Assembly: GCA_015061665.1 (NCBI GenBank)
Contig: SUWC01000003.1
Location: 1-64,000, forward strand
Origin: Lentisphaerota bacterium
GTDB lineage: Bacteria; Verrucomicrobiota; Kiritimatiellia; RFP12; UBA1067
Length of the DNA stretch: 64,000 nt
Direction: 5' to 3'
Every line of letters begins with the position of its first letter. Position 1 is the first letter of the stretch. A model generated the notes under the pieces. The model was not told the origin of the DNA and ran no database searches. It saw only the letters and a program-made list of their open reading frames with translations. Position numbers and translations under genes: made by a program. Positions 25,165 through 33,472 of this stretch are shown here, piece by piece.

Positions 25165-28100
25165 TCAGGACGCGTGCCACTCCTGCAGCGAGCGAGGAAC
25201 GGAACCTTTCGCCGACGCGTCGGCCGCGATTCCACGGACAGCCTCGGCGAATCCTGCAAGCGTGGTCGTGACCGGCACGCCTGCGGCAACCGCCGCCGCG
25301 CGGATCTTCACGCTGTCGTGCGCAGCGCTCTCGCCCTCCTCGCGCGTGTTGACGATCCACTTCACCTTGCCGCGCTTTATCAAGTCGATTGTGTTGGGGC
25401 TCCCGAGCGGAATCTTGTAGAGCGCATTCGACTCGACGCCCGCGCGCCAGAGCGCGGTGGAAGTTCCGCGCGTCGCCCATATCTCGTAGCCCATCGCATC
25501 GAGCCGCTTCGCAAGTTCGACGACTTCGCCCTTGTCTTCGTCGCGAACGCAAAGGACGATTCCGCCCTGGCCCGGATGCGGCAGCGGACTCCCCGCCGCG
25601 GCCTGGCTCTTGTAGTACGCCGTCGCCGCGTCGACTCCGAACGACATCACCTCGCCCGTCGACTTCATCTCCGGCGTGAGCGTGATGTCCGCGCCAGGGA
25701 ACTTCACGAACGGGAAGACCGCCTCCTTGGCGCAGAAATACGGTTTGGTGGTTTGGTGGTTAGGTAGTTGGGTGGGCAGTTGCTCGCCCGCCATCACCCG
25801 CGACGCCACGCCCGCAAGCGACCAGCCGACAGCCTTCGAGACGAACGGCACGGTGCGCGACGCGCGTGGATTCACCTCGATCATCCATACCTCGTTGTCT
25901 TTAACAGCCAACTGGATATTCATAAGTCCGACGACGTGCAACCGCTCCGCGAAAGTGCGGGCGATGCGTTCGACTTCGGCGATCGTCTCTTTCGATAGCG
26001 ATACCGGCGGCGTAACCGCCGCGGCGTCGCCAGAGTGGCAGCCCGCCGCCTCGATGTGCTCGAGAATCGCGCCGACGACTGTCGTCTCTCCATCCGACAC
26101 GCAGTCGACGTCGAGTTCGATGGCATTGGTGAGGAACTTGTCGATGAGGATCGGACGCCCCTCCGATATCTTCACCGCCTCCTCGACGTATTCCCTGAGG
26201 CGCTCCTCGTGGTAGACGATCGCCATGCCGCGTCCTCCAAGGACGAACGACGGACGCACGAGGACGGGATAGCCGATCTCCTGCGCGATCTTTAGCGCGT
26301 CGTCAACCGTGTGCGCGATGCCGCTCGGCGGCTGCTTCACGCCGACTTCATTCACAAGCGCGCGGAAGAAGTCGCGGTCCTCCGCAAGCGCGATGTCTTT
26401 GGGCGAAGTGCCGAGGATGTTTACGCCCGCCGCTTCGAGTTTTTCCGCGAGGTTGAGCGGGGTCTGTCCGCCGAACTGCACAATCGCGCCGTCGCACTTC
26501 TCGCGCTCGTAGATCTCCATCACGTCCTCGAATGTAAGCGGCTCGAAGTAGAGCTTGTCCGAAGTGTCGTAGTCGGTCGAGACAGTCTCTGGATTTGAGT
26601 TCACCATCACGACCTCGATGCCCATCTTGCGCAGCGCGAACGCGGCGTGGCAGCAGCACCAGTCGAACTCGATGCCCTGTCCGATGCGGTTCGGCCCCCC
26701 GCCCAAGACCATGATCTTCTTTTTGACAGGATTTACAGGATTCACAAGATTAGAAGAATTCGTTGGATGTGGTAATCTTGTAAATCTTGTTAATCCTGTC
26801 GAAAAACCGTAGCAGCTGTAGTAATACGGTGTCTTGGCCTCGAACTCGCCGGCGCAGGTGTCGACTTCGCCGAACTCGGGCCTTATGCCGAGGGCGAGGC
26901 GATTGTTCCGCACCGTAATCTCGTCGGAGCCGATCGCCGCGGCGATTTCCTTGTCGCTGAAGCCGAACACCTTGGCTTGGCGAAGGAGCAAGCTTGCTTC
27001 ACGGTCTTTTTCGACAGGATTAACAAGATTTACATGATTATCTTTACTCATCAATCCTGTTAATCCTGTAAATCCTGTCAAAAGATTCTTCTGGCTCGCC
27101 AAGAACTTTCTGAACGCTTCGATTTCTTCGAGCTGCGCCCTGAACCACGGATCGAAGCTCGCGACGTCGTGTCCGGCGAGCGGCGCCTCGAGCGAGCGGA
27201 CTGCCTTGAGGTATGCCTGCTTGAAGGTGCGTCCGATTGCCATCGCCTCGCCCACGGACTTCATTTGCGTGCCGAGGCGCGTGTCCGCTCCGTGGAACTT
27301 CTCGAAGGTGAAGCGCGGCACCTTGACTACGACATAGTCGAGCGCCGGCTCGAAGCAGGCGGGCGTAACTTCGGTAATGTCGTTCTTCAGCTCGTCGAGA
27401 GTATAGCCCACGGCGAGAAGGGCGGCGATCTTCGCGATCGGGAAGCCCGTCGCCTTCGAGGCGAGCGCGGAGGAGCGCGAGACGCGTGGATTCATCTCGA
27501 TGATGATGCGCCGCCCCGTCTTCGGATTGACGGCCCACTGGACGTTCGAGCCGCCCGTCGCAATTCCGATCGCCTCCAGGACGCGGATCGAGTCGTCGCG
27601 CATCGCCTGGTATTCGCGGTCGGTAAGTGTCTGTATCGGCGCGACGGTTATCGAGTCGCCGGTATGGACGCCCATCGGATCCATGTTCTCGATGGAGCAG
27701 ACGATTACGGCGTTTCCCGCCTTGTCGCGCATCACTTCCATCTCGAATTCCTTCCAGCCGATGAGAGACTCCTCGACAAGGACCTCGTGGTTGAGCGACG
27801 CCTCGAGCCCGCGCGAGACGATTTCGCGGAACTCGTCTGCGTCGTGCGCGATTCCGCCGCCAGTTCCGCCGAGGGTGAAGCCAGGACGGATGATTAGCGG
27901 CCATGTGCCGATATCCTTTGCGATCGCTTCCGACTCTTCGAGCGAATGTGCGCTCCCCGATTTAGGCATGTCAAGTCCGAGCTTGCCCATCGCCGCCTTG
28001 AAGAGATTGCGGTCCTCCGCACGGGCTATCGCGTCAGCATCCGCGCCGATCATCTCGACGCCGCATTCTTCGAGGACGCCGGAGCGCTTCAGCTCCATCG

Positions 28101-28392
28101 CGAGGTTGAGCGCGGTCTGTCCGCCGAGCGTCGGGAGGAGCGCGTCCGGCTTTTCCTTTCGGATGATCGCCGAAACCGAATCGACGGTAAGCGGCTCGAT
28201 GTATGTCGCCTCGGCCATTTCCGGATCGGTCATCACCGTCGCGGGGTTGGAGTTCACGAGGACGATTTCGTATCCTTCCTTGCGCAGGGCCTTCACGGCC
28301 TGGCAGCCGGAGTAGTCGAACTCGCATCCCTGTCCGATGACGATCGGACCCGATCCGATGACAAGTATCTTCTTCAAATCAGTGCGTTTCAT
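25165..28392 (-). CDS. carB: Carbamoyl-phosphate synthase large subunit with in-frame repeat insertions
   Basis: 1075 residues from the ATG at 28392 (AAGGAAAAG ribosome site). Makes carbamoyl phosphate for pyrimidines and arginine. Both ATP-grasp halves are intact: [20 protein letters not shown] at the start, [20 protein letters not shown] in the middle, and [20 protein letters not shown] / [17 protein letters not shown]. Three extra segments interrupt it in frame: two GACAGGATT-family hairpins (27013-27079 and 26725-26800, the latter between the halves just before [10 protein letters not shown]) and a CCAAAC-type repeat (about 25741-25782). The start overlaps the pyrG stop by 14 nt. Last gene of the glnA-purF-carA-pyrG-carB operon. 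Confidence 0.97.
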   Translation of the reverse strand: MKRTDLKKILVIGSGPIVIGQGCEFDYSGCQAVKALRKEGYEIVLVNSNPATVMTDPEMAEATYIEPLTVDSVSAIIRKEKPDALLPTLGGQTALNLAMELKRSGVLEECGVEMIGADADAIARAEDRNLFKAAMGKLGLDMPKSGSAHSLEESEAIAKDIGTWPLIIRPGFTLGGTGGGIAHDADEFREIVSRGLEASLNHEVLVEESLIGWKEFEMEVMRDKAGNAVIVCSIENMDPMGVHTGDSITVAPIQTLTDREYQAMRDDSIRVLEAIGIATGGSNVQWAVNPKTGRRIIIEMNPRVSRSSALASKATGFPIAKIAALLAVGYTLDELKNDITEVTPACFEPALDYVVVKVPRFTFEKFHGADTRLGTQMKSVGEAMAIGRTFKQAYLKAVRSLEAPLAGHDVASFDPWFRAQLEEIEAFRKFLASQKNLLTGFTGLTGLMSKDNHVNLVNPVEKDREASLLLRQAKVFGFSDKEIAAAIGSDEITVRNNRLALGIRPEFGEVDTCAGEFEAKTPYYYSCYGFSTGLTRFTRLPHPTNSSNLVNPVNPVKKKIMVLGGGPNRIGQGIEFDWCCCHAAFALRKMGIEVVMVNSNPETVSTDYDTSDKLYFEPLTFEDVMEIYEREKCDGAIVQFGGQTPLNLAEKLEAAGVNILGTSPKDIALAEDRDFFRALVNEVGVKQPPSGIAHTVDDALKIAQEIGYPVLVRPSFVLGGRGMAIVYHEERLREYVEEAVKISEGRPILIDKFLTNAIELDVDCVSDGETTVVGAILEHIEAAGCHSGDAAAVTPPVSLSKETIAEVERIARTFAERLHVVGLMNIQLAVKDNEVWMIEVNPRASRTVPFVSKAVGWSLAGVASRVMAGEQLPTQLPNHQTTKPYFCAKEAVFPFVKFPGADITLTPEMKSTGEVMSFGVDAATAYYKSQAAAGSPLPHPGQGGIVLCVRDEDKGEVVELAKRLDAMGYEIWATRGTSTALWRAGVESNALYKIPLGSPNTIDLIKRGKVKWIVNTREEGESAAHDSVKIRAAAVAAGVPVTTTLAGFAEAVRGIAADASAKGSVPRSLQEWHAS
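25741..25782. repeat. GTTTGGTG-type repeat inside carB
   Basis: Forward strand shows imperfect 8-nt units (GGTTTGGTGGTTTGGTGG then TTAGGTAGTTGGGTGGG). In the carB frame it gives [16 protein letters not shown], replacing the variable loop after VMAGE. Unlike the other insertions it is a direct repeat without an obvious second arm. Confidence 0.6.
26725..26800. repeat. GACAGGATT hairpin element, in carB (copy 1)
   Basis: Arms of ACAGGATTW units: GACAGGATTTACAGGATT at one end and CTTGTTAATCCTGTC at the other, 76 nt. In frame in carB it encodes [10 protein letters not shown]...[10 protein letters not shown], in the linker between the two synthetase halves. Confidence 0.9.
27013..27079. repeat. 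GACAGGATT hairpin element, in carB (copy 2)
   Basis: 67 nt; ends GACAGGATTAACAAGATT and CCTGTAAATCCTGTC. Encodes [11 protein letters not shown]...VNLVNPVEK in the oligomerisation region of CarB. Confidence 0.9.
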
Positions 28393-30214
28393 TTTTCTTT
28401 TCCTTAAGTGCGGTCGAGACGAGGCCGACAAACAGAGGATGCGGCGCGGTCGGGCGGGATTTGAACTCGGGGTGGAACTGGCATGCGATGAAGTAAGGAT
28501 GCTTCGACTGCGGAAGTTCTACAATTTCGACGAGCTTGCCGTCGGGGGATGTTCCGCTGACCACCAGCCCCGCGGCCTCAAGCGCCTTCCTTGCCTCGCT
28601 GTCGTATGCGAGTTCGTAGCGGTGGCGATGTCGTTCGGAGATAACACCTGCGGAGTTGTTTTGTTTGACAGGATTTACAGGATTAACAGGATTGAGTGTC
28701 TGGGGGATATCCCCAGGTAATCCTGTAAATCTTGTTAATCCTGTCAAAACTATTTTATAGAGCTTTGCGGCTAGGGTGCCTTTCTTGAGAATGCATGGAT
28801 AGGCGCCCAGGCGCATCGTGCCGCCTTTCTGCGTGATGCCGCGCTGCTCCTCCATAAGGTCGATGACGGGGTGCGTCGTACGTTCGTCGAACTCCGTCGA
28901 GTTGGCGTCCTTCCATCCGAGCACGTCGCGCGCGTATTCGATCACCGTGCACTGCATCCCGAGGCAGATGCCGAGAAATGGGATCTTGTGCTCGCGCGCG
29001 TACTTTATCGCGGCGATCTTTCCCTCGACGCCGCGCGCACCGAATCCACCAGGCACCAAAATGCCGTCGATATCCCTCAGCGGATTGTTTTTGACAGGAT
29101 TAACAAGATTTACATGATTAGAAGACTTCGCCAATCCTGTTAATCCTGTAAATCCTGTCTCCAACTCCTCGGATTCAACAGGAACAACTTCTACTTTGCA
29201 GTCCTTTGCCATGCCTGCGTGCTGGAGCGCTTCGTGCACCGACTTGTAGGCGTCGCGGATGGCGATGTACTTTCCGACGAGCGCGATGCGGCACTTCTTC
29301 TTCGGCTGCGTCGCCTTTCGCACGAGAGTGTCCCACACCGTGTGCTTTATGGGCCAGATGTCGAGGTGGAGATGGCGCAGAACCTGCTCGTCGAGCCCCT
29401 GCTTCCGGAGCTCCCGCGGCACGGCGTAAACGGAGTCCGTCACGTCCTTCTCCTCGATGACGCATTCGCGCTTCACGTTGCAGAAGAGCGCGAGCTTCTG
29501 GAGATGCTCCTCCGGAATCGTCATCTCGGTGCGGCAGACGAGGATGTCGGGAATGATGCCGATGTTGCGCAACTGTCCGACGGAATGCTGCGACGGTTTT
29601 GTCTTGAGCTCGCCCGCCGCCTTGAGATACGGGACGAGCGTGAGGTGCACGAAGCACGCGTTCTCGGATCCGACCTCGAAGCGGAACTGCCGCGCCGCCT
29701 CGAGGAAGGGGAGCGACTCGATGTCGCCGGAAACGCCGCCTATCTCGCAGAGGACGATGTCGGGAGGGTCGGGCTCTGTCCCGACCATGGCCGACACGGA
29801 GGTCGGCCCTCCCATGCCCGCGCTCCTGATCGCCGCCTTGATCTCGTCCGTTATGTGCGGCACGACCTGCACCGTTCCGCCGAGGTATCCACCTGCGCGT
29901 TCGCGCGCGAGGACTGCGGAGTAGATGCGCCCTGAGGTGTAGTTCGACGCCTTCGTGCAGGTGACGCCGGCGAACCGCTCGTAGTGTCCGAGATCGAGGT
30001 CCGTCTCCGCGCCGTCGTCCGTCACGAACACCTCGCCGTGCTGGTACGGGGACATCGTGCCGGGGTCGACGTTGAGGTATGGGTCGAGCTTCTGCATGAA
30101 GACCTTGTAGCCGCGCGACTTGAGGAGAAGCGCGAGCGAGGCCGAGGTGATTCCCTTGCCGAGCGAGCTTACGACGCCGCCGGTGATGAAAACGTATTTG
30201 ACTTGTTTTTTCAT
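28379..30214 (-). CDS. pyrG: CTP synthase with three in-frame repeat insertions
   Basis: 611 residues against about 545 in E. coli. Start ATG at 30214 overlaps the carA stop (ATGA). UTP to CTP using glutamine. N-terminal synthetase: [21 protein letters not shown]-terminal glutaminase: [14 protein letters not shown], nucleophile Cys in [15 protein letters not shown]. The excess is explained by three insertions: a double-hairpin element (29762-29813) just before [14 protein letters not shown], a GACAGGATT hairpin (29093-29159) before GILVPGGFG, and another (28667-28745) before ERHRHRYE. All fall in loops between conserved blocks, so the enzyme is probably active. Confidence 0.97.
   Translation of the reverse strand: MKKQVKYVFITGGVVSSLGKGITSASLALLLKSRGYKVFMQKLDPYLNVDPGTMSPYQHGEVFVTDDGAETDLDLGHYERFAGVTCTKASNYTSGRIYSAVLARERAGGYLGGTVQVVPHITDEIKAAIRSAGMGGPTSVSAMVGTEPDPPDIVLCEIGGVSGDIESLPFLEAARQFRFEVGSENACFVHLTLVPYLKAAGELKTKPSQHSVGQLRNIGIIPDILVCRTEMTIPEEHLQKLALFCNVKRECVIEEKDVTDSVYAVPRELRKQGLDEQVLRHLHLDIWPIKHTVWDTLVRKATQPKKKCRIALVGKYIAIRDAYKSVHEALQHAGMAKDCKVEVVPVESEELETGFTGLTGLAKSSNHVNLVNPVKNNPLRDIDGILVPGGFGARGVEGKIAAIKYAREHKIPFLGICLGMQCTVIEYARDVLGWKDANSTEFDERTTHPVIDLMEEQRGITQKGGTMRLGAYPCILKKGTLAAKLYKIVLTGLTRFTGLPGDIPQTLNPVNPVNPVKQNNSAGVISERHRHRYELAYDSEARKALEAAGLVVSGTSPDGKLVEIVELPQSKHPYFIACQFHPEFKSRPTAPHPLFVGLVSTALKEKKNETH
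28667..28745. repeat. GACAGGATT hairpin element, in pyrG (copy 3)
   Basis: 79 nt with a perfect central palindrome TGGGGGATATCCCCA. Encodes [16 protein letters not shown]...NPVNPVK in the glutaminase domain. Confidence 0.9.
29093..29159. repeat. GACAGGATT hairpin element, in pyrG (copy 4)
   Basis: 67 nt. Encodes [10 protein letters not shown]...VNLVNPVK at the entry of the glutaminase domain. Nearly the same outer arms as the second carB copy, including the ACAAGATTTACATGATTA variant of the left arm. Confidence 0.9.
29762..29813. repeat. Double-hairpin GGGAGGG element, in pyrG
   Basis: Outer arms GGGAGGG/CCCTCCC enclose two hairpins, GGTCGGG-CTCTGT-CCCGACC (29767-29786) and GGCCGAC-ACGGAG-GTCGGCC (29790-29809). 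Encodes [17 protein letters not shown] in pyrG. A close copy lies in purF. Confidence 0.9.
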
Positions 30215-31491
30215 GGCTTGCTGGTTGTGGCTAGTGCCATTTCCCTGAATTGGCGGAAGAGGTAGTTCGAGTCGTGCGGGCCGGGGCAGGACTCGGGGTG
30301 GTACTGCACCGAGAAGGCGGGGAGAGTCTTGTGGCGGATGCCCTCGATCGAATTGTCGTTGAGGTTTACGTGCGTCACTTCCAGGCAGTCCGGAACCGAC
30401 TCGGGCACGACGGCGAAGTTGTGGTTCTGGCTGGTGATCTCGACCTTGCCCGTCGCGAGGTTCTTCACCGGATGGTTGCAGCCGTGGTGCCCGAACTTGA
30501 GCCGCGCCGTCTTCGCGCCGCATGCGAGCGCGAGCAGCTGATGCCCAAGGCAGATTCCCATGATGGGGATGATTCTGTTTTTGACAGGATTTACAGGATT
30601 AACAGAATTTGGGTTTTGAGGGGTTGCCCCAGATAATCCTGTAAATCTTGTTAATCCTGTCGAAAAAGACCTTAGTCCGAGGAACTTCTGAATATTCTCG
30701 ATTGCGTATGTCACTGCCGCGGGATCGGCCGGACCGTTGGATAGAAAGACGCCGTCGGGATTCATCGCGAGGACATCCTCGGCGGGAGTCTTCGCTGGAA
30801 CGACCGTGACCTTTGCCCACGACGCGAGCGAGCGGAGGATGTTTGTCTTTACGCCGAAGTCGTAGCAGACGATGTGGGGCAAGGACTTCGGACTTAAGGC
30901 TTCAGACTTCTGTTTTCGAAGTCCGAGGTCCGAAGTCTGAAGTCTAAACTCGTAACTCTTCTCGCAAGTCACCTTGGCGGCGTAGTCCTGTCCGTCAAGA
31001 CCCTCCCATTCTCGCGCCTTGGCTATTGCCTCATCTTCCCCATTCCCCGTTCCCCATTCCCCAACACACAAATACGCCTTCCGGTTGCCGTGCTCGCGGA
31101 GGTGCAGCGTGAGCGCGCGCGTGTCCACGCCGTAGATGCCGGGGATGCCATTCTCGCGGAGATATTCGTCGAGGCTCTTTTCGCTGCGCCAGTTGCTGGG
31201 CTCGGTCAGATCGGCTATTACTAGTCCAGACAGAAAAAGGGCGCGTCTTTCAGTGTCCGCGCTGTTTACTCCGTAGTTGCCGACTTCGGCTGTCGTGAGG
31301 GTGACGAACTGTCCGGCGTAGGATGGGTCGGTAAGTATCTCCTGGTAGCCCGTCATGCCGGTGTTGAACACGACCTCGCCAAGAGTGTCCTTCTTCGCGC
31401 CGAACGCGACGCCGTGGAAGACCGTTCCATCGTCCAGTGCAAGGAACGCCGCCCTTTCGCGCTCCGCTTTCCATTTCTTCTCGTAGTTCAT
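30211..31491 (-). CDS. carA: Carbamoyl-phosphate synthase small subunit with in-frame insertions
   Basis: 426 residues against about 382 in E. coli. Glutaminase that feeds ammonia to CarB. N-terminal domain [16 protein letters not shown] and [17 protein letters not shown]; GATase I domain with nucleophile Cys in [25 protein letters not shown] and the His/Glu pair in [12 protein letters not shown]. Insertions: a GGGGAAT-type run (31038-31062, read [10 protein letters not shown]), a GACTTC hairpin (30884-30944, in the interdomain linker before IVCYDFG) and a GACAGGATT hairpin (30583-30661, just before [11 protein letters not shown]). Starts 15 nt after purF. Confidence 0.97.
   Translation of the reverse strand: MNYEKKWKAERERAAFLALDDGTVFHGVAFGAKKDTLGEVVFNTGMTGYQEILTDPSYAGQFVTLTTAEVGNYGVNSADTERRALFLSGLVIADLTEPSNWRSEKSLDEYLRENGIPGIYGVDTRALTLHLREHGNRKAYLCVGEWGTGNGEDEAIAKAREWEGLDGQDYAAKVTCEKSYEFRLQTSDLGLRKQKSEALSPKSLPHIVCYDFGVKTNILRSLASWAKVTVVPAKTPAEDVLAMNPDGVFLSNGPADPAAVTYAIENIQKFLGLRSFSTGLTRFTGLSGATPQNPNSVNPVNPVKNRIIPIMGICLGHQLLALACGAKTARLKFGHHGCNHPVKNLATGKVEITSQNHNFAVVPESVPDCLEVTHVNLNDNSIEGIRHKTLPAFSVQYHPESCPGPHDSNYLFRQFREMALATTSKP
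30583..30661. repeat. GACAGGATT hairpin element, in carA (copy 5)
   Basis: 79 nt with central GGGGTTGCCCC. Encodes [10 protein letters not shown]...NPVNPVK, only about nine residues ahead of the catalytic GICLGHQ. Confidence 0.9.
30884..30944. repeat. GACTTC hairpin element, in carA
   Basis: Seven-base units GACTTCN on the left and the complementary GAAGTCN on the right (GAAGTCCGAGGTCCGAAG). Read in carA as [20 protein letters not shown]. Confidence 0.85.
31038..31062. repeat. GGGGAAT heptamer run, in carA
   Basis: Forward strand CCCCATTCCCCGTTCCCC then ATTCCCC, that is about 3.5 GGGGAAT-like units on the coding strand, read GEWGTGNGE. Confidence 0.8.
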
Positions 31492-31506
31492 TTAATTTGC
31501 TCCATA

Positions 31507-33456
31507 TTAGTAAGATCTTTCATTCCTCTTGTCCAGGTAGTTCTCTAGCGCCTTGTGGAGAACCTTGTATCCGCCCGGCGTCGGGTAGTCGCCGGTGAAG
31601 TACCAGTCGCCGATGGAACTTGAAAGGACTTCTGACTTCGGACTTCCGACTTCCATTGCCGAGGTCGGATGTCCGAAGCCCGAAGTCAGGCACCTTCTGA
31701 GATCCTCGACGGTCTGATACACCACTTTCACCTCTGCCTTCATCCCGGGAGGGGTGAGAAGGCGCGCGATTTCCGCACAGTGCTGCTCCTCGGTAAAGCG
31801 AGAATAGAGGGGAGCAAGTGGATTCAACTGGGGACGGCGTGCGCGGCGCGCCCGCCCTACCAGTGCTTCGCTCAATTCCCGCTCCCCGCTCCCCGTTCCC
31901 CGTTCCCCATTCATAAGATTGACGAGGGCGCGGAACGCGACGAGCTCGCCGAGCGTGGACATGTCGATGCCGTAGCAGTCGGGGTAGCGGATGGGCGGCG
32001 CGGAGGATGCGATGACGATGCGCTTCGGTCCAAGCCGATCGAGCATCGGGAGAATCGCGTTCTTCATCGTGTTGCCGCGCACGATCGAATCGTCAAGGAC
32101 GACGAGCGTGTCATTCTCCTTGACGAGTCCGTACGTGACGTCGTAGACGTGCTTGTAGAACTCGCGCCGCGCCGCGGCGTCCGCGATGAACGTGCGGAAC
32201 TTCGCGTCCTTCACTATCACCTCGCCGAAGCGGGGGATGCTTTTGACAGGATTTACAGGATTTACAAGATTTTTGGGGTCTGGGGGCATGCCCCCAGATA
32301 ATCTTGTCAATCCTGTTAATCCTGTCGCAAAAACACGGGAGAAAAGTTCTTCCAGCAATCCGTGGAAGGCGATGCGCGCGGAGTTGGGGATGTAGCTGAA
32401 GAAGATGTCCTCCATCGTCGCGTCCGCCGCCTCGAGTATGCGCGGCAGGAGCGCCGCGCCGAGCGCCTTGCGCTCGCGGTGGATGTCGGCGTCGTTCGCG
32501 CGGGAGAAATAAATTCTCTCGAACGAGCAAGGGCGAGGACGAGCATTGATGTCCGAACTCAGTTCGGACATCTGGACTTCGCCATCCGGCGAGACGACAA
32601 GCACCTCGCCCGGCGGCAGCTCCTTCACCGCCTCGGGCGGGACGTCGAACGCGGCCTGTATCGCGGGGCGCTCGCTCGCGACGACTACGACGCGCTCGTC
32701 GATGTAGTAGAAGCCCGGCCTTATGCCGTTCGGGTCGCGCGTCGCGAACGCCCAGCCGTCCCCCGTCGCGCCGCAGAGCGTCCATGCGCCGTCGGCGTTC
32801 TTCAATGCATTTGCAAGGGCGTCGGCAACGGGAGGGCCGGGCTCTGTCCCGGCCGCGGCCGACACGGAGGTCGGCCCTCCCAGTTCCTTCGCGATCAGCT
32901 CGCAGATGAGGTAGCCGTCGGCCCTGCTCGTCGGAAACGATCCGTGTCGCGCGTAGTCGTCGAATAGCTCGTGCGCGTTCGTTAGGTTGAAGTTGCCTGC
33001 GAGAAGGAGCGTATGGGATAGCTCGCTTGACTCGTGCACGAACGGATGACAGAACGCCACGTCGTTTTTACCGAACGTGGCGTAGCGAAGATGGCCGAGG
33101 AAAATCCTCTCAAATCTTGTGTGGACAGGATTTACAAGATTTACAGGATTTTGGGGGGCTGATGCTGTGCTCACAGATAATCCTGTCAATCCTGTCTGAA
33201 CCTTACACCGCTTCGTCAGCATCCCCAACAGATCTGCAAGAGGTGTAGCGGAGGCGGACTTGGCGATCCAGTATGGCGTTTTGCCTGGCTCGGGATTGGC
33301 CGAGAGTATCGCCGCGCCCGCACCGTCCTGTCCGCGGTTGTGTTGTTTTTCCAGTAGAAGCGAAAGCTTCGTTCCGCCAAAGTCCGCCGTAGACGACGGT
33401 GGCTTTCTAAGGACCACCATCGCCACGGCGCATTCATGCTTTAGTTCGTCTGACAT
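31507..33456 (-). CDS. purF: Amidophosphoribosyltransferase, enlarged by five in-frame insertions
   Basis: 649 residues against about 470-505 normally. First step of purine synthesis. Class II glutaminase: Cys9 in KHECAVAMV is the N-terminal nucleophile after propeptide cleavage; RGQDGAG and GHLRYATFG follow. PRPP motif VVLDDSIVRGNTM and GIDMSTLGELVA are intact. Insertions: GACAGGATT hairpins at 33124-33196 and 32245-32326, a double hairpin (32830-32881), a GGGGAAT-like run with flanking GC-rich sequence (about 31840-31912), and a GACTTC hairpin (31632-31688). All are in frame. Sits 16 nt after glnA and 15 nt before carA. Confidence 0.95.
   Translation of the reverse strand: MSDELKHECAVAMVVLRKPPSSTADFGGTKLSLLLEKQHNRGQDGAGAAILSANPEPGKTPYWIAKSASATPLADLLGMLTKRCKVQTGLTGLSVSTASAPQNPVNLVNPVHTRFERIFLGHLRYATFGKNDVAFCHPFVHESSELSHTLLLAGNFNLTNAHELFDDYARHGSFPTSRADGYLICELIAKELGGPTSVSAAAGTEPGPPVADALANALKNADGAWTLCGATGDGWAFATRDPNGIRPGFYYIDERVVVVASERPAIQAAFDVPPEAVKELPPGEVLVVSPDGEVQMSELSSDINARPRPCSFERIYFSRANDADIHRERKALGAALLPRILEAADATMEDIFFSYIPNSARIAFHGLLEELFSRVFATGLTGLTRLSGGMPPDPKNLVNPVNPVKSIPRFGEVIVKDAKFRTFIADAAARREFYKHVYDVTYGLVKENDTLVVLDDSIVRGNTMKNAILPMLDRLGPKRIVIASSAPPIRYPDCYGIDMSTLGELVAFRALVNLMNGERGTGSGERELSEALVGRARRARRPQLNPLAPLYSRFTEEQHCAEIARLLTPPGMKAEVKVVYQTVEDLRRCLTSGFGHPTSAMEVGSPKSEVLSSSIGDWYFTGDYPTPGGYKVLHKALENYLDKRNERSY
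31632..31688. repeat. GACTTC hairpin element, in purF
   Basis: Left arm CTGACTTCGGACTTCCGAC, right arm GTCGGATGTCCGAAG followed by CCCGAAGTCAG. Encodes FGHPTSAMEVGSPKSEV near the C-terminus. Confidence 0.85.
31876..31912. repeat. GGGGAAT/GGGGAGC heptamer run, in purF
   Basis: Forward-strand units of CCCCGCT, CCCCGTT and CCCCATT, five in a row; read NGERGTGSGERE in purF. Confidence 0.8.
32245..32326. repeat. GACAGGATT hairpin element, in purF (copy 6)
   Basis: 82 nt with central perfect palindrome CTGGGGGCATGCCCCCAG. Encodes TGLTGLTRLSGGMPPD...NPVNPVK. Confidence 0.9.
32830..32881. repeat. Double-hairpin GGGAGGG element, in purF
   Basis: Same plan as the pyrG copy (GGCCGGG-CTCTGT-CCCGGCC then GGCCGAC-ACGGAG-GTCGGCC). 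Differences from the pyrG copy lie in the first hairpin and keep it paired (T/A to C/G). Encodes [17 protein letters not shown]. Confidence 0.9.
33124..33196. repeat. GACAGGATT hairpin element, in purF (copy 7)
   Basis: 73 nt. Encodes [10 protein letters not shown]...NPVNLVNPV in the N-terminal glutaminase domain, before FERIFLGHLRYATFG. Confidence 0.9.
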
Positions 33457-33472
33457 TTCACGTCACTAACCA

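Noticed and set aside
26725..33196. The insertions as inteins or introns.
   Set aside because: At 17-30 residues they are far too short, no splice-junction residues (Cys/Ser ... His-Asn) appear, and the frame is uninterrupted, so self-splicing is not needed.
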